Source: Sabellastarte sp. h YS-2021
Lineage: Eukaryota; Annelida; Polychaeta; Sabellida; Sabellidae
Direction of reading: 5' to 3'
NCBI GenBank assembly: GCA_964017235.1
Contig: OZ024938.1
Location: forward strand, 56,845,816 to 56,909,815
DNA: 64,000 bases
Made by a program: the position numbers and the translations under genes. Of this stretch, positions 26,430 to 42,115 are shown in pieces (position 1 is the first letter of the stretch; each line of letters opens with the position of its first letter). Under the pieces are notes generated by a model, which saw only the letters and a list, made by a program, of their open reading frames with translations, did no database searches and was not told the DNA's origin.

Positions 26430-29400
26430 TCAGCCAGATTGACCCACTTTAAGGGGTGTTTTGGGCTGATTTGGCATTTTATGAATCTCTCGCCAACTAC
26501 ACTCCCTTAACCTGCACTTTGGACTAGATGTCAATTTCTCAAACAACACACTATTAAAATTCACTTCAGTGGCGACTCCTGTAGGAAACAATATGGTTTT
26601 CAACCTTGAATCTACCTTAATTGAGAATATATCAGCATTTCCTGATACAGCCACCTGTGGCTGTATTTTGGCCTTCCTGGACCACATATGACGCATATGA
26701 CACCACTGGTATACCAGATGTAATCCTAAAACCTATGCAATCAGATTTAGTGCATGGCAAGTGATTTTGGGGCCAAATTTCAGACTTATAGACCAATATT
26801 TTGTACTGGTTTGGGCTGATTTACATCTATTTTTGGCTGTTTTTACAACATTTCTTGGGTGTAATAATTTCTGATCAGACATGTAATGCTCCAAATGCGC
26901 CTAAAATATCCTCAATAATTATTAGAATAAGCATGAAATTAAATGTGGGCTTCATATTGGCAATATTATGATATATTTGACATTTACCACCTGAGGGTGG
27001 GTCATAGGGCCCCCCCACACCCCGGAAATTGAAATTTTTAAAGTGTCCCTCGAGTTGGCCAGCTCAATACAAATTCATTTTCTGATATAAATTGAGTTTC
27101 CTGTGAAAATTTCAGCCAGATTGACCCACTTTAAGGGGTGTTTTGGGCTGATTTGGCATTTTATGAATCTCTCGCCAACTACACTCCCTTAACCTGCACT
27201 TTGGACTAGATGTCAATTTCTCAAACAACACACTATTAAAATTCACTTCAGTGGCGACTCCTGTAGGAAACAATATGGTTTTCAACCTTGAATCTACCTT
27301 AATTGAGAATATATCAGCATTTCCTGATACAGCCACCTGTGGCTGTATTTTGGCCTTCCTGGACCACATATGACGCATATGACACCACTGGTATACCAGA
27401 TGTAATCCTAAAACCTATGCAATCAGATTTAGTGCATGGCAAGTGATTTTTGGGCCAAATTTCAGACTTATAGACCAATATTTTGTACTGGTTTGGGCTG
27501 ATTTACATCTATTTTTGGCTGTTTTTACAACATTTCTTGGGTGTAATAATTTCTGATCAGACATGTAATGCTCCAAATGCGCCTAAAATATCCTCAATAA
27601 TTATTAGAATAAGCATGAAATTAAATGTGGGCTTCATATTGGCAATATTATGATATATTTGACATTTACCACCTGAGGGTGGGTCATAGGGCCCCCCCAC
27701 ACCCCGGAAATTGAAATTTTTAAAGTGTCCCTCGAGTTGGCCAGCTCAATACAAATTCATTTTCTGATATAAATTGAGTTTCCTGTGAAAATTTCAGCCA
27801 GATTGACCCACTTTAAGGGGTGTTTTGGGCTGATTTGGCATTTTATGAATCTCTCGCCAACTACACTCCCTTAACCTGCACTTTGGACTAGATGTCAATT
27901 TCTCAAACAACACACTATTAAAATTCACTTCAGTGGCGACTCCTGTAGGAAACAATATGGTTTTCAACCTTGAATCTACCTTAATTGAGAATATATCAGC
28001 ATTTCCTGATACAGCCACCTGTGGCTGTATTTTGGCCTTCCTGGACCACATATGACGCATATGACACCACTGGTATACCAGATGTAATCCTAAAACCTAT
28101 GCAATCAGATTTAGTGCATGGCAAGTGATTTTTGGGCCAAATTTCAGACTTATAGACCAATATTTTGTACTGGTTTGGGCTGATTTACATCTATTTTTGG
28201 CTGTTTTTACAACATTTCTTGGGTGTAATAATTTCTGATCAGACATGTAATGCTCCAAATGCGCCTAAAATATCCTCAATAATTATTAGAATAAGCATGA
28301 AATTAAATGTGGGCTTCATATTGGCAATATTATGATATATTTGACATTTACCACCTGAGGGTGGGTCATAGGGCCCCCCCACACCCCGGAAATTGAAATT
28401 TTTAAAGTGTCCCTCGAGTTGGCCAGCTCAATACAAATTCATTTTCTGATATAAATTGAGTTTCCTGTGAAAATTTCAGCCAGATTGACCCACTTTAAGG
28501 GGTGTTTTGGGCTGATTTGGCATTTTATGAATCTCTCGCCAACTACACTCCCTTAACCTGCACTTTGGACTAGATGTCAATTTCTCAAACAACACACTAT
28601 TAAAATTCACTTCAGTGGCGACTCCTGTAGGAAACAATATGGTTTTCAACCTTGAATCTACCTTAATTGAGAATATATCAGCATTTCCTGATACAGCCAC
28701 CTGTGGCTGTATTTTGGCCTTCCTGGACCACATATGACGCATATGACACCACTGGTATACCAGATGTAATCCTAAAACCTATGCAATCAGATTTAGTGCA
28801 TGGCAAGTGATTTTTGGGCCAAATTTCAGACTTATAGACCAATATTTTGTACTGGTTTGGGCTGATTTACATCTATTTTTGGCTGTTTTTACAACATTTC
28901 TTGGGTGTAATAATTTCTGATCAGACATGTAATGCTCCAAATGCGCCTAAAATATCCTCAATAATTATTAGAATAAGCATGAAATTAAATGTGGCCTTCA
29001 TATTGGCAATATTATGATATATTTGACATTTACCACCTGAGGGTGGGTCATAGGGCCCCCCCACACCCCGGAAATTGAAATTTTTAAAGTGTCCCTCGAG
29101 TTGGCCAGCTCAATACAAATTCATTTTCTGATATAAATTGAGTTTCCTGTGAAAATTTCAGCCAGATTGACCCACTTTAAGGGGTGTTTTGGGCTGATTT
29201 GGCATTTTATGAATCTCTCGCCAACTACACTCCCTTAACCTGCACTTTGGACTAGATGTCAATTTCTCAAACAACACACTATTAAAATTCACTTCAGTGG
29301 CGACTCCTGTAGGAAACAATATGGTTTTCAACCTTGAATCTACCTTAATTGAGAATATATCAGCATTTCCTGATACAGCCACCTGTGGCTGTATTTTGGC

Positions 29401-32400
29401 CTTCCTGGACCACATATGACGCATATGACACCACTGGTATACCAGATGTAATCCTAAAACCTATGCAATCAGATTTAGTGCATGGCAAGTGATTTTTGGG
29501 CCAAATTTCAGACTTATAGACCAATATTTTGTACTGGTTTGGGCTGATTTACATCTATTTTTGGCTGTTTTTACAACATTTCTTGGGTGTAATAATTTCT
29601 GATCAGACATGTAATGCTCCAAATGCGCCTAAAATATCCTCAATAATTATTAGAATAAGCATGAAATTAAATGTGGGCTTCATATTGGCAATATTATGAT
29701 ATATTTGACATTTACCACCTGAGGGTGGGTCATAGGGCCCCCCCACACCCCGGAAATTGAAATTTTTAAAGTGTCCCTCGAGTTGGCCAGCTCAATACAA
29801 ATTCATTTTCTGATATAAATTGAGTTTCCTGTGAAAATTTCAGCCAGATTGACCCACTTTAAGGGGTGTTTTGGGCTGATTTGGCATTTTATGAATCTCT
29901 CGCCAACTACACTCCCTTAACCTGCACTTTGGACTAGATGTCAATTTCTCAAACAACACACTATTAAAATTCACTTCCGTGGCGACTCCTGTAGGAAACA
30001 ATATGGTTTTCAACCTTGAATCTACCTTAATTGAGAATATATCAGCATTTCCTGATACAGCCACCTGTGGCTGTATTTTGGCCTTCCTGGACCACATATG
30101 ACGCATATGACACCACTGGTATACCAGATGTAATCCTAAAACCTATGCAATCAGATTTAGTGCATGGCAAGTGATTTTTGGGCCAAATTTCAGACTTATA
30201 GACCAATATTTTGTACTGGTTTGGGCTGATTTACATCTATTTTTGGCTGTTTTTACAACATTTCTTGGGTGTAATAATTTCTGATCAGACATGTAATGCT
30301 CCAAATGCGCCTAAAATATCCTCAATAATTATTAGAATAAGCATGAAATTAAATGTGGGCTTCATATTGGCAATATTATGATATATTTGACATTTACCAC
30401 CTGAGGGTGGGTCATAGGGCCCCCCCACACCCCGGAAATTGAAATTTTTAAAGTGTCCCTCGAGTTGGCCAGCTCAATACAAATTCATTTTCTGATATAA
30501 ATTGAGTTTCCTGTGAAAATTTCAGCCAGATTGACCCACTTTAAGGGGTGTTTTGGGCTGATTTGGCATTTTATGAATCTCTCGCCAACTACACTCCCTT
30601 AACCTGCACTTTGGACTAGATGTCAATTTCTCAAACAACACACTATTAAAATTCACTTCAGTGGCGACTCCTGTAGGAAACAATATGGTTTTCAACCTTG
30701 AATCTACCTTAATTGAGAATATATCAGCATTTCCTGATACAGCCACCTGTGGCTGTATTTTGGCCTTCCTGGACCACATATGACGCATATGACACCACTG
30801 GTATACCAGATGTAATCCTAAAACCTATGCAATCAGATTTAGTGCATGGCAAGTGATTTTTGGGCCAAATTTCAGACTTATAGACCAATATTTTGTACTG
30901 GTTTGGGCTGATTTACATCTATTTTTGGCTGTTTTTACAACATTTCTTGGGTGTAATAATTTCTGATCAGACATGTAATGCTCCAAATGCGCCTAAAATA
31001 TCCTCAATAATTATTAGAATAAGCATGAAATTAAATGTGGGCTTCATATTGGCAATATTGTGATATATTTGACATTTACCACCTGAGGGTGGGTCATAGG
31101 GCCCCCCCACACCCCGGAAATTGAAATTTTTAAAGTGTCCCTCGAGTTGGCCAGCTCAATACAAATTCATTTTCTGATATAAATTGAGTTTCCTGTGAAA
31201 ATTTCAGCCAGATTGACCCACTTTAAGGGGTGTTTTGGGCTGATTTGGCATTTTATGAATCTCTCGCCAACTACACTCCCTTAACCTGCACTTTGGACTA
31301 GATGTCAATTTCTCAAACAACACACTATTAAAATTCACTTCAGTGGCGACTCCTGTAGGAAACAATATGGTTTTCAACCTTGAATCTACCTTAATTGAGA
31401 ATATATCAGCATTTCCTGATACAGCCACCTGTGGCTGTATTTTGGCCTTCCTGGACCACATATGACGCATATGACACCACTGGTATACCAGATGTAATCC
31501 TAAAACCTATGCAATCAGATTTAGTGCATGGCAAGTGATTTTGGGGCCAAATTTCAGACTTATAGACCAATATTTTGTACTGGTTTGGGCTGATTTACAT
31601 CTATTTTTGGCTGTTTTTACAACATTTCTTGGGTGTAATAATTTCTGATCAGACATGTAATGCTCCAAATGCGCCTAAAATATCCTCAATAATTATTAGA
31701 ATAAGCATGAAATTAAATGTGGGCTTCATATTGGCAATATTATGATATATTTGACATTTACCACCTGAGGGTGGGTCATAGGGCCCCCCCACACCCCGGA
31801 AATTGAAATTTTTAAAGTGTCCCTCGAGTTGGCCAGCTCAATACAAATTCATTTTCTGATATAAATTGAGTTTCCTGTGAAAATTTCAGCCAGATTGACC
31901 CACTTTAAGGGGTGTTTTGGGCTGATTTGGCATTTTATGAATCTCTCGCCAACTACACTCCCTTAACCTGCACTTTGGACTAGATGTCAATTTCTCAAAC
32001 AACACACTATTAAAATTCACTTCAGTGGCGACTCCTGTAGGAAACAATATGGTTTTCAACCTTGAATCTACCTTAATTGAGAATATATCAGCATTTCCTG
32101 ATACAGCCACCTGTGGCTGTATTTTGGCCTTCCTGGACCACATATGACGCATATGACACCACTGGTATACCAGATGTAATCCTAAAACCTATGCAATCAG
32201 ATTTAGTGCATGGCAAGTGATTTTTGGGCCAAATTTCAGACTTATAGACCAATATTTTGTACTGGTTTGGGCTGATTTACATCTATTTTTGGCTGTTTTT
32301 ACAACATTTCTTGGGTGTAATAATTTCTGATCAGACATGTAATGCTCCAAATGCGCCTAAAATATCCTCAATAATTATTAGAATAAGCATGAAATTAAAT

Positions 32401-35400
32401 GTGGGCTTCATATTGGCAATATTATGATATATTTGACATTTACCACCTGAGGGTGGGTCATAGGGCCCCCCCACACCCCGGAAATTGAAATTTTTAAAGT
32501 GTCCCTCGAGTTGGCCAGCTCAATACAAATTCATTTTCTGATATAAATTGAGTTTCCTGTGAAAATTTCAGCCAGATTGACCCACTTTAAGGGGTGTTTT
32601 GGGCTGATTTGGCATTTTATGAATCTCTCGCCAACTACACTCCCTTAACCTGCACTTTGGACTAGATGTCAATTTCTCAAACAACACACTATTAAAATTC
32701 ACTTCAGTGGCGACTCCTGTAGGAAACAATATGGTTTTCAACCTTGAATCTACCTTAATTGAGAATATATCAGCATTTCCTGATACAGCCACCTGTGGCT
32801 GTATTTTGGCCTTCCTGGACCATATATGACGCATATGACACCACTGGTATACCAGATGTAATCCTAAAACCTATGCAATCAGATTTAGTGCATGGCAAGT
32901 GATTTTTGGGCCAAATTTCAGACTTATAGACCAATATTTTGTACTGGTTTGGGCTGATTTACATCTATTTTTGGCTGTTTTTACAACATTTCTTGGGTGT
33001 AATAATTTCTGATCAGACATGTAGTGCTCCAAATGCGCCTAAAATATCCTCAATAATTATTAGAATAAGCATGAAATTAAATGTGGGCTTCATATTGGCA
33101 ATATTATGATATATTTGACATTTACCACCTGAGGGTGGGTCATAGGGCCCCCCCACACCCCGGAAATTGAAATTTTTAAAGTGTCCCTCGAGTTGGCCAG
33201 CTCAATACAAATTCATTTTCTGATATAAATTGAGTTTCCTGTGAAAATTTCAGCCAGATTGACCCACTTTAAGGGGTGTTTTGGGCTGATTTGGCATTTT
33301 ATGAATCTCTCGCCAACTACACTCCCTTAACCTGCACTTTGGACTAGATGTCAATTTCTCAAACAACACACTATTAAAATTCACTTCAGTGGCGACTCCT
33401 GTAGGAAACAATATGGTTTTCAACCTTGAATCTACCTTAATTGAGAATATATCAGCATTTCCTGATACAGCCACCTGTGGCTGTATTTTGGCCTTCCTGG
33501 ACCACATATGACGCATATGACACCACTGGTATACCAGATGTAATCCTAAAACCTATGCAATCAGATTTAGTGCATGGCAAGTGATTTTGGGGCCAAATTT
33601 CAGACTTATAGACCAATATTTTGTACTGGTTTGGGCTGATTTACATCTATTTTTGGCTGTTTTTACAACATTTCTTGGGTGTAATAATTTCTGATCAGAC
33701 ATGTAATGCTCCAAATGCGCCTAAAATATCCTCAATAATTATTAGAATAAGCATGAAATTAAATGTGGGCTTCATATTGGCAATATTATGATATATTTGA
33801 CATTTACCACCTGAGGGTGGGTCATAGGGCCCCCCCACACCCCGGAAATTGAAATTTTTAAAGTGTCCCTCGAGTTGGCCAGCTCAATACAAATTCATTT
33901 TCTGATATAAATTGAGTTTCCTGTGAAAATTTCAGCCAGATTGACCCACTTTAAGGGGTGTTTTGGGCTGATTTGGCATTTTATGAATCTCTCGCCAACT
34001 ACACTCCCTTAACCTGCACTTTGGACTAGATGTCAATTTCTCAAACAACACACTATTAAAATTCACTTCAGTGGCGACTCCTGTAGGAAACAATATGGTT
34101 TTCAACCTTGAATCTACCTTAATTGAGAATATATCAGCATTTCCTGATACAGCCACCTGTGGCTGTATTTTGGCCTTCCTGGACCACATATGACGCATAT
34201 GACACCACTGGTATACCAGATGTAATCCTAAAACCTATGCAATCAGATTTAGTGCATGGCAAGTGATTTTTGGGCCAAATTTCAGACTTATAGACCAATA
34301 TTTTGTACTGGTTTGGGCTGATTTACATCTATTTTTGGCTGTTTTTACAACATTTCTTGGGTGTAATAATTTCTGATCAGACATGTAATGCTCCAAATGC
34401 GCCTAAAATATCCTCAATAATTATTAGAATAAGCATGAAATTAAATGTGGGCTTCATATTGGCAATATTATGATATATTTGACATTTACCACCTGAGGGT
34501 GGGTCATAGGGCCCCCCCACACCCCGGAAATTGAAATTTTTAAAGTGTCCCTCGAGTTGGCCAGCTCAATACAAATTCATTTTCTGATATAAATTGAGTT
34601 TCCTGTGAAAATTTCAGCCAGATTGACCCACTTTAAGGGGTGTTTTGGGCTGATTTGGCATTTTATGAATCTCTCGCCAACTACACTCCCTTAACCTGCA
34701 CTTTGGACTAGATGTCAATTTCTCAAACAACACACTATTAAAATTCACTTCAGTGGCGACTCCTGTAGGAAACAATATGGTTTTCAACCTTGAATCTACC
34801 TTAATTGAGAATATATCAGCATTTCCTGATACAGCCACCTGTGGCTGTATTTTGGCCTTCCTGGACCACATATGACGCATATGACACCACTGGTATACCA
34901 GATGTAATCCTAAAACCTATGCAATCAGATTTAGTGCATGGCAAGTGATTTTTGGGCCAAATTTCAGACTTATAGACCAATATTTTGTACTGGTTTGGGC
35001 TGATTTACATCTATTTTTGGCTGTTTTTACAACATTTCTTGGGTGTAATAATTTCTGATCAGACATGTAGTGCTCCAAATGCGCCTAAAATATCCTCAAT
35101 AATTATTAGAATAAGCATGAAATTAAATGTGGGCTTCATATTGGCAATATTATGATATATTTGACATTTACCACCTGAGGGTGGGTCATAGGGCCCCCCC
35201 ACACCCCGGAAATTGAAATTTTTAAAGTGTCCCTCGAGTTGGCCAGCTCAATACAAATTCATTTTCTGATATAAATTGAGTTTCCTGTGAAAATTTCAGC
35301 CAGATTGACCCACTTTAAGGGGTGTTTTGGGCTGATTTGGCATTTTATGAATCTCTCGCCAACTACACTCCCTTAACCTGCACTTTGGACTAGATGTCAA

Positions 35401-38400
35401 TTTCTCAAACAACACACTATTAAAATTCACTTCAGTGGCGACTCCTGTAGGAAACAATATGGTTTTCAACCTTGAATCTACCTTAATTGAGAATATATCA
35501 GCATTTCCTGATACAGCCACCTGTGGCTGTATTTTGGCCTTCCTGGACCACATATGACGCATATGACACCACTGGTATACCAGATGTAATCCTAAAACCT
35601 ATGCAATCAGATTTAGTGCATGGCAAGTGATTTTTGGGCCAAATTTCAGACTTATAGACCAATATTTTGTACTGGTTTGGGCTGATTTACATCTATTTTT
35701 GGCTGTTTTTACAACATTTCTTGGGTGTAATAATTTCTGATCAGACATGTAATGCTCCAAATGCGCCTAAAATATCCTCAATAATTATTAGAATAAGCAT
35801 GAAATTAAATGTGGGCTTCATATTGGCAATATTATGATATATTTGACATTTACCACCTGAGGGTGGGTCATAGGGCCCCCCCACACCCCGGAAATTGAAA
35901 TTTTTAAAGTGTCCCTCGAGTTGGCCAGCTCAATACAAATTCATTTTCTGATATAAATTGAGTTTCCTGTGAAAATTTCAGCCAGATTGACCCACTTTAA
36001 GGGGTGTTTTGGGCTGATTTGGCATTTTATGAATCTCTCGCCAACTACACTCCCTTAACCTGCACTTTGGACTAGATGTCAATTTCTCAAACAACACACT
36101 ATTAAAATTCACTTCAGTGGCGACTCCTGTAGGAAACAATATGGTTTTCAACCTTGAATCTACCTTAATTGAGAATATATCAGCATTTCCTGATACAGCC
36201 ACCTGTGGCTGTATTTTGGCCTTCCTGGACCACATATGACGCATATGACACCACTGGTATACCAGATGTAATCCTAAAACCTATGCAATCAGATTTAGTG
36301 CATGGCAAGTGATTTTTGGGCCAAATTTCAGACTTATAGACCAATATTTTGTACTGGTTTGGGCTGATTTACATCTATTTTTGGCTGTTTTTACAACATT
36401 TCTTGGGTGTAATAATTTCTGATCAGACATGTAATGCTCCAAATGCGCCTAAAATATCCTCAATAATTATTAGAATAAGCATGAAATTAAATGTGGGCTT
36501 CATATTGGCAATATTATGATATATTTGACATTTACCACCTGAGGGTGGGTCATAGGGCCCCCCCACACCCCGGAAATTGAAATTTTTAAAGTGTCCCTCG
36601 AGTTGGCCAGCTCAATACAAATTCATTTTCTGATATAAATTGAGTTTCCTGTGAAAATTTCAGCCAGATTGACCCACTTTAAGGGGTGTTTTGGGCTGAT
36701 TTGGCATTTTATGAATCTCTCGCCAACTACACTCCCTTAACCTGCACTTTGGACTAGATGTCAATTTCTCAAACAACACACTATTAAAATTCACTTCAGT
36801 GGCGACTCCTGTAGGAAACAATATGGTTTTCAACCTTGAATCTACCTTAATTGAGAATATATCAGCATTTCCTGATACAGCCACCTGTGGCTGTATTTTG
36901 GCCTTCCTGGACCACATATGACGCATATGACACCACTGGTATACCAGATGTAATCCTAAAACCTATGCAATCAGATTTAGTGCATGGCAAGTGATTTTTG
37001 GGCCAAATGTCAGACTTATAGACCAATATTTTGTACTGGTTTGGGCTGATTTACATCTATTTTTGGCTGTTTTTACAACATTTCTTGGGTGTAATAATTT
37101 CTGATCAGACATGTAATGCTCCAAATGCGCCTAAAATATCCTCAATAATTATTAGAATAAGCATAAAATTAAATGTGGGCTTCATATTGGCAATATTATG
37201 ATATATTTGACATTTACCACCTGAGGGTGGGTCATAGGGCCCCCCCACACCCCGGAAATTGAAATTTTTAAAGTGTCCCTCGAGTTGGCCAGCTCAATAC
37301 AAATTCATTTTCTGATATAAATTGAGTTTCCTGTGAAAATTTCAGCCAGATTGACCCACTTTAAGGGGTGTTTTGGGCTGATTTGGCATTTTATGAATCT
37401 CTCGCCAACTACACTCCCTTAACCTGCACTTTGGACTAGATGTCAATTTCTCAAACAACACACTATTAAAATTCACTTCAGTGGCGACTCCTGTAGGAAA
37501 CAATATGGTTTTCAACCTTGAATCTACCTTAATTGAGAATATATCAGCATTTCCTGATACAGCCACCTGTGGCTGTATTTTGGCCTTCCTGGACCACATA
37601 TGACGCATATGACACCACTGGTATACCAGATGTAATCCTAAAACCTATGCAATCAGATTTAGTGCATGGCAAGTGATTTTTGGGCCAAATTTCAGACTTA
37701 TAGACCAATATTTTGTACTGGTTTGGGCTGATTTACATCTATTTTTGGCTGTTTTTACAACATTTCTTGGGTGTAATAATTTCTGATCAGACATGTAATG
37801 CTCCAAATGCGCCTAAAATATCCTCAATAATTATTAGAATAAGCATGAAATTAAATGTGGGCTTCATATTGGCAATATTATGATATATTTGACATTTACC
37901 ACCTGAGGGTGGGTCATAGGGCCCCCCCACACCCCGGAAATTGAAATTTTTAAAGTGTCCCTCGAGTTGGCCAGCTCAATACAAATTCATTTTCTGATAT
38001 AAATTGAGTTTCCTGTGAAAATTTCAGCCAGATTGACCCACTTTAAGGGGTGTTTTGGGCTGATTTGGCATTTTATGAATCTCTCGCCAACTACACTCCC
38101 TTAACCTGCACTTTGGACTAGATGTCAATTTCTCAAACAACACACTATTAAAATTCACTTCAGTGGCGACTCCTGTAGGAAACAATATGGTTTTCAACCT
38201 TGAATCTACCTTAATTGAGAATATATCAGCATTTCCTGATACAGCCACCTGTGGCTGTATTTTGGCCTTCCTGGACCACATATGACGCATATGACACCAC
38301 TGGTATACCAGATGTAATCCTAAAACCTATGCAATCAGATTTAGTGCATGGCAAGTGATTTTTGGGCCAAATTTCAGACTTATAGACCAATATTTTGTAC

Positions 38401-41400
38401 TGGTTTGGGCTGATTTACATCTATTTTTGGCTGTTTTTACAACATTTCTTGGGTGTAATAATTTCTGATCAGACATGTAGTGCTCCAAATGCGCCTAAAA
38501 TATCCTCAATAATTATTAGAATAAGCATGAAATTAAATGTGGGCTTCATATTGGCAATATTATGATATATTTGACATTTACCACCTGAGGGTGGGTCATA
38601 GGGCCCCCCCACACCCCGGAAATTGAAATTTTTAAAGTGTCCCTCGAGTTGGCCAGCTCAATACAAATTCATTTTCTGATATAAATTGAGTTTCCTGTGA
38701 AAATTTCAGCCAGATTGACCCACTTTAAGGGGTGTTTTGGGCTGATTTGGCATTTTATGAATCTCTCGCCAACTACACTCCCTTAACCTGCACTTTGGAC
38801 TAGATGTCAATTTCTCAAACAACACACTATTAAAATTCACTTCAGTGGCGACTCCTGTAGGAAACAATATGGTTTTCAACCTTGAATCTACCTTAATTGA
38901 GAATATATCAGCATTTCCTGATACAGCCACCTGTGGCTGTATTTTGGCCTTCCTGGACCACATATGACGCATATGACACCACTGGTATACCAGATGTAAT
39001 CCTAAAACCTATGCAATCAGATTTAGTGCATGGCAAGTGATTTTTGGGCCAAATTTCAGACTTATAGACCAATATTTTGTACTGGTTTGGGCTGATTTAC
39101 ATCTATTTTTGGCTGTTTTTACAACATTTCTTGGGTGTAATAATTTCTGATCAGACATGTAATGCTCCAAATGCGCCTAAAATATCCTCAATAATTATTA
39201 GAATAAGCATGAAATTAAATGTGGGCTTCATATTGGCAATATTATGATATATTTGACATTTACCACCTGAGGGTGGGTCATAGGGCCCCCCCACACCCCG
39301 GAAATTGAAATTTTTAAAGTGTCCCTCGAGTTGGCCAGCTCAATACAAATTCATTTTCTGATATAAATTGAGTTTCCTGTGAAAATTTCAGCCAGATTGA
39401 CCCACTTTAAGGGGTGTTTTGGGCTGATTTGGCATTTTATGAATCTCTCGCCAACTACACTCCCTTAACCTGCACTTTGGACTAGATGTCAATTTCTCAA
39501 ACAACACACTATTAAAATTCACTTCAGTGGCGACTCCTGTAGGAAACAATATGGTTTTCAACCTTGAATCTACCTTAATTGAGAATATATCAGCATTTCC
39601 TGATACAGCCACCTGTGGCTGTATTTTGGCCTTCCTGGACCACATATGACGCATATGACACCACTGGTATACCAGATGTAATCCTAAAACCTATGCAATC
39701 AGATTTAGTGCATGGCAAGTGATTTTTGGGCCAAATTTCAGACTTATAGACCAATATTTTGTACTGGTTTGGGCTGATTTACATCTATTTTTGGCTGTTT
39801 TTACAACATTTCTTGGGTGTAATAATTTCTGATCAGACATGTAATGCTCCAAATGCGCCTAAAATATCCTCAATAATTATTAGAATAAGCATGAAATTAA
39901 ATGTGGGCTTCATATTGGCAATATTATGATATATTTGACATTTACCACCTGAGGGTGGGTCATAGGGCCCCCCCACACCCCGGAAATTGAAATTTTTAAA
40001 GTGTCCCTCGAGTTGGCCAGCTCAATACAAATTCATTTTCTGATATAAATTGAGTTTCCTGTGAAAATTTCAGCCAGATTGACCCACTTTAAGGGGTGTT
40101 TTGGGCTGATTTGGCATTTTATGAATCTCTCGCCAACTACACTCCCTTAACCTGCACTTTGGACTAGATGTCAATTTCTCAAACAACACACTATTAAAAT
40201 TCACTTCAGTGGCGACTCCTGTAGGAAACAATATGGTTTTCAACCTTGAATCTACCTTAATTGAGAATATATCAGCATTTCCTGATACAGCCACCTGTGG
40301 CTGTATTTTGGCCTTCCTGGACCACATATGACGCATATGACACCACTGGTATACCAGATGTAATCCTAAAACCTATGCAATCAGATTTAGTGCATGGCAA
40401 GTGATTTTTGGGCCAAATTTCAGACTTATAGACCAATATTTTGTACTGGTTTGGGCTGATTTACATCTATTTTTGGCTGTTTTTACAACATTTCTTGGGT
40501 GTAATAATTTCTGATCAGACATGTAATGCTCCAAATGCGCCTAAAATATCCTCAATAATTATTAGAATAAGCATGAAATTAAATGTGGGCTTCATATTGG
40601 CAATATTATGATATATTTGACATTTACCACCTGAGGGTGGGTCATAGGGCCCCCCCACACCCCGGAAATTGAAATTTTTAAAGTGTCCCTCGAGTTGGCC
40701 AGCTCAATACAAATTCATTTTCTGATATAAATTGAGTTTCCTGTGAAAATTTCAGCCAGATTGACCCACTTTAAGGGGTGTTTTGGGCTGATTTGGCATT
40801 TTATGAATCTCTCGCCAACTACACTCCCTTAACCTGCACTTTGGACTAGATGTCAATTTCTCAAACAACACACTATTAAAATTCACTTCAGTGGCGACTC
40901 CTGTAGGAAACAATATGGTTTTCAACCTTGAATCTACCTTAATTGAGAATATATCAGCATTTCCTGATACAGCCACCTGTGGCTGTATTTTGGCCTTCCT
41001 GGACCACATATGACGCATATGACACCACTGGTATACCAGATGTAATCCTAAAACCTATGCAATCAGATTTAGTGCATGGCAAGTGATTTTTGGGCCAAAT
41101 TTCAGACTTATAGACCAATATTTTGTACTGGTTTGGGCTGATTTACATCTATTTTTGGCTGTTTTTACAACATTTCTTGGGTGTAATAATTTCTGATCAG
41201 ACATGTAATGCTCCAAATGCGCCTAAAATATCCTCAATAATTATTAGAATAAGCATGAAATTAAATGTGGGCTTCATATTGGCAATATTATGATATATTT
41301 GACATTTACCACCTGAGGGTGGGTCATAGGGCCCCCCCACACCCCGGAAATTGAAATTTTTAAAGTGTCCCTCGAGTTGGCCAGCTCAATACAAATTCAT

Positions 41401-42115
41401 TTTCTGATATAAATTGAGTTTCCTGTGAAAATTTCAGCCAGATTGACCCACTTTAAGGGGTGTTTTGGGCTGATTTGGCATTTTATGAATCTCTCGCCAA
41501 CTACACTCCCTTAACCTGCACTTTGGACTAGATGTCAATTTCTCAAACAACACACTATTAAAATTCACTTCAGTGGCGACTCCTGTAGGAAACAATATGG
41601 TTTTCAACCTTGAATCTACCTTAATTGAGAATATATCAGCATTTCCTGATACAGCCACCTGTGGCTGTATTTTGGCCTTCCTGGACCACATATGACGCAT
41701 ATGACACCACTGGTATACCAGATGTAATCCTAAAACCTATGCAATCAGATTTAGTGCATGGCAAGTGATTTTTGGGCCAAATTTCAGACTTATAGACCAA
41801 TATTTTGTACTGGTTTGGGCTGATTTACATCTATTTTTGGCTGTTTTTACAACATTTCTTGGGTGTAATAATTTCTGATCAGACATGTAATGCTCCAAAT
41901 GCGCCTAAAATATCCTCAATAATTATTAGAATAAGCATGAAATTAAATGTGGGCTTCATATTGGCAATATTATGATATATTTGACATTTACCACCTGAGG
42001 GTGGGTCATAGGGCCCCCCCACACCCCGGAAATTGAAATTTTTAAAGTGTCCCTCGAGTTGGCCAGCTCAATACAAATTCATTTTCTGATATAAATTGAG
42101 TTTCCTGTGAAAATT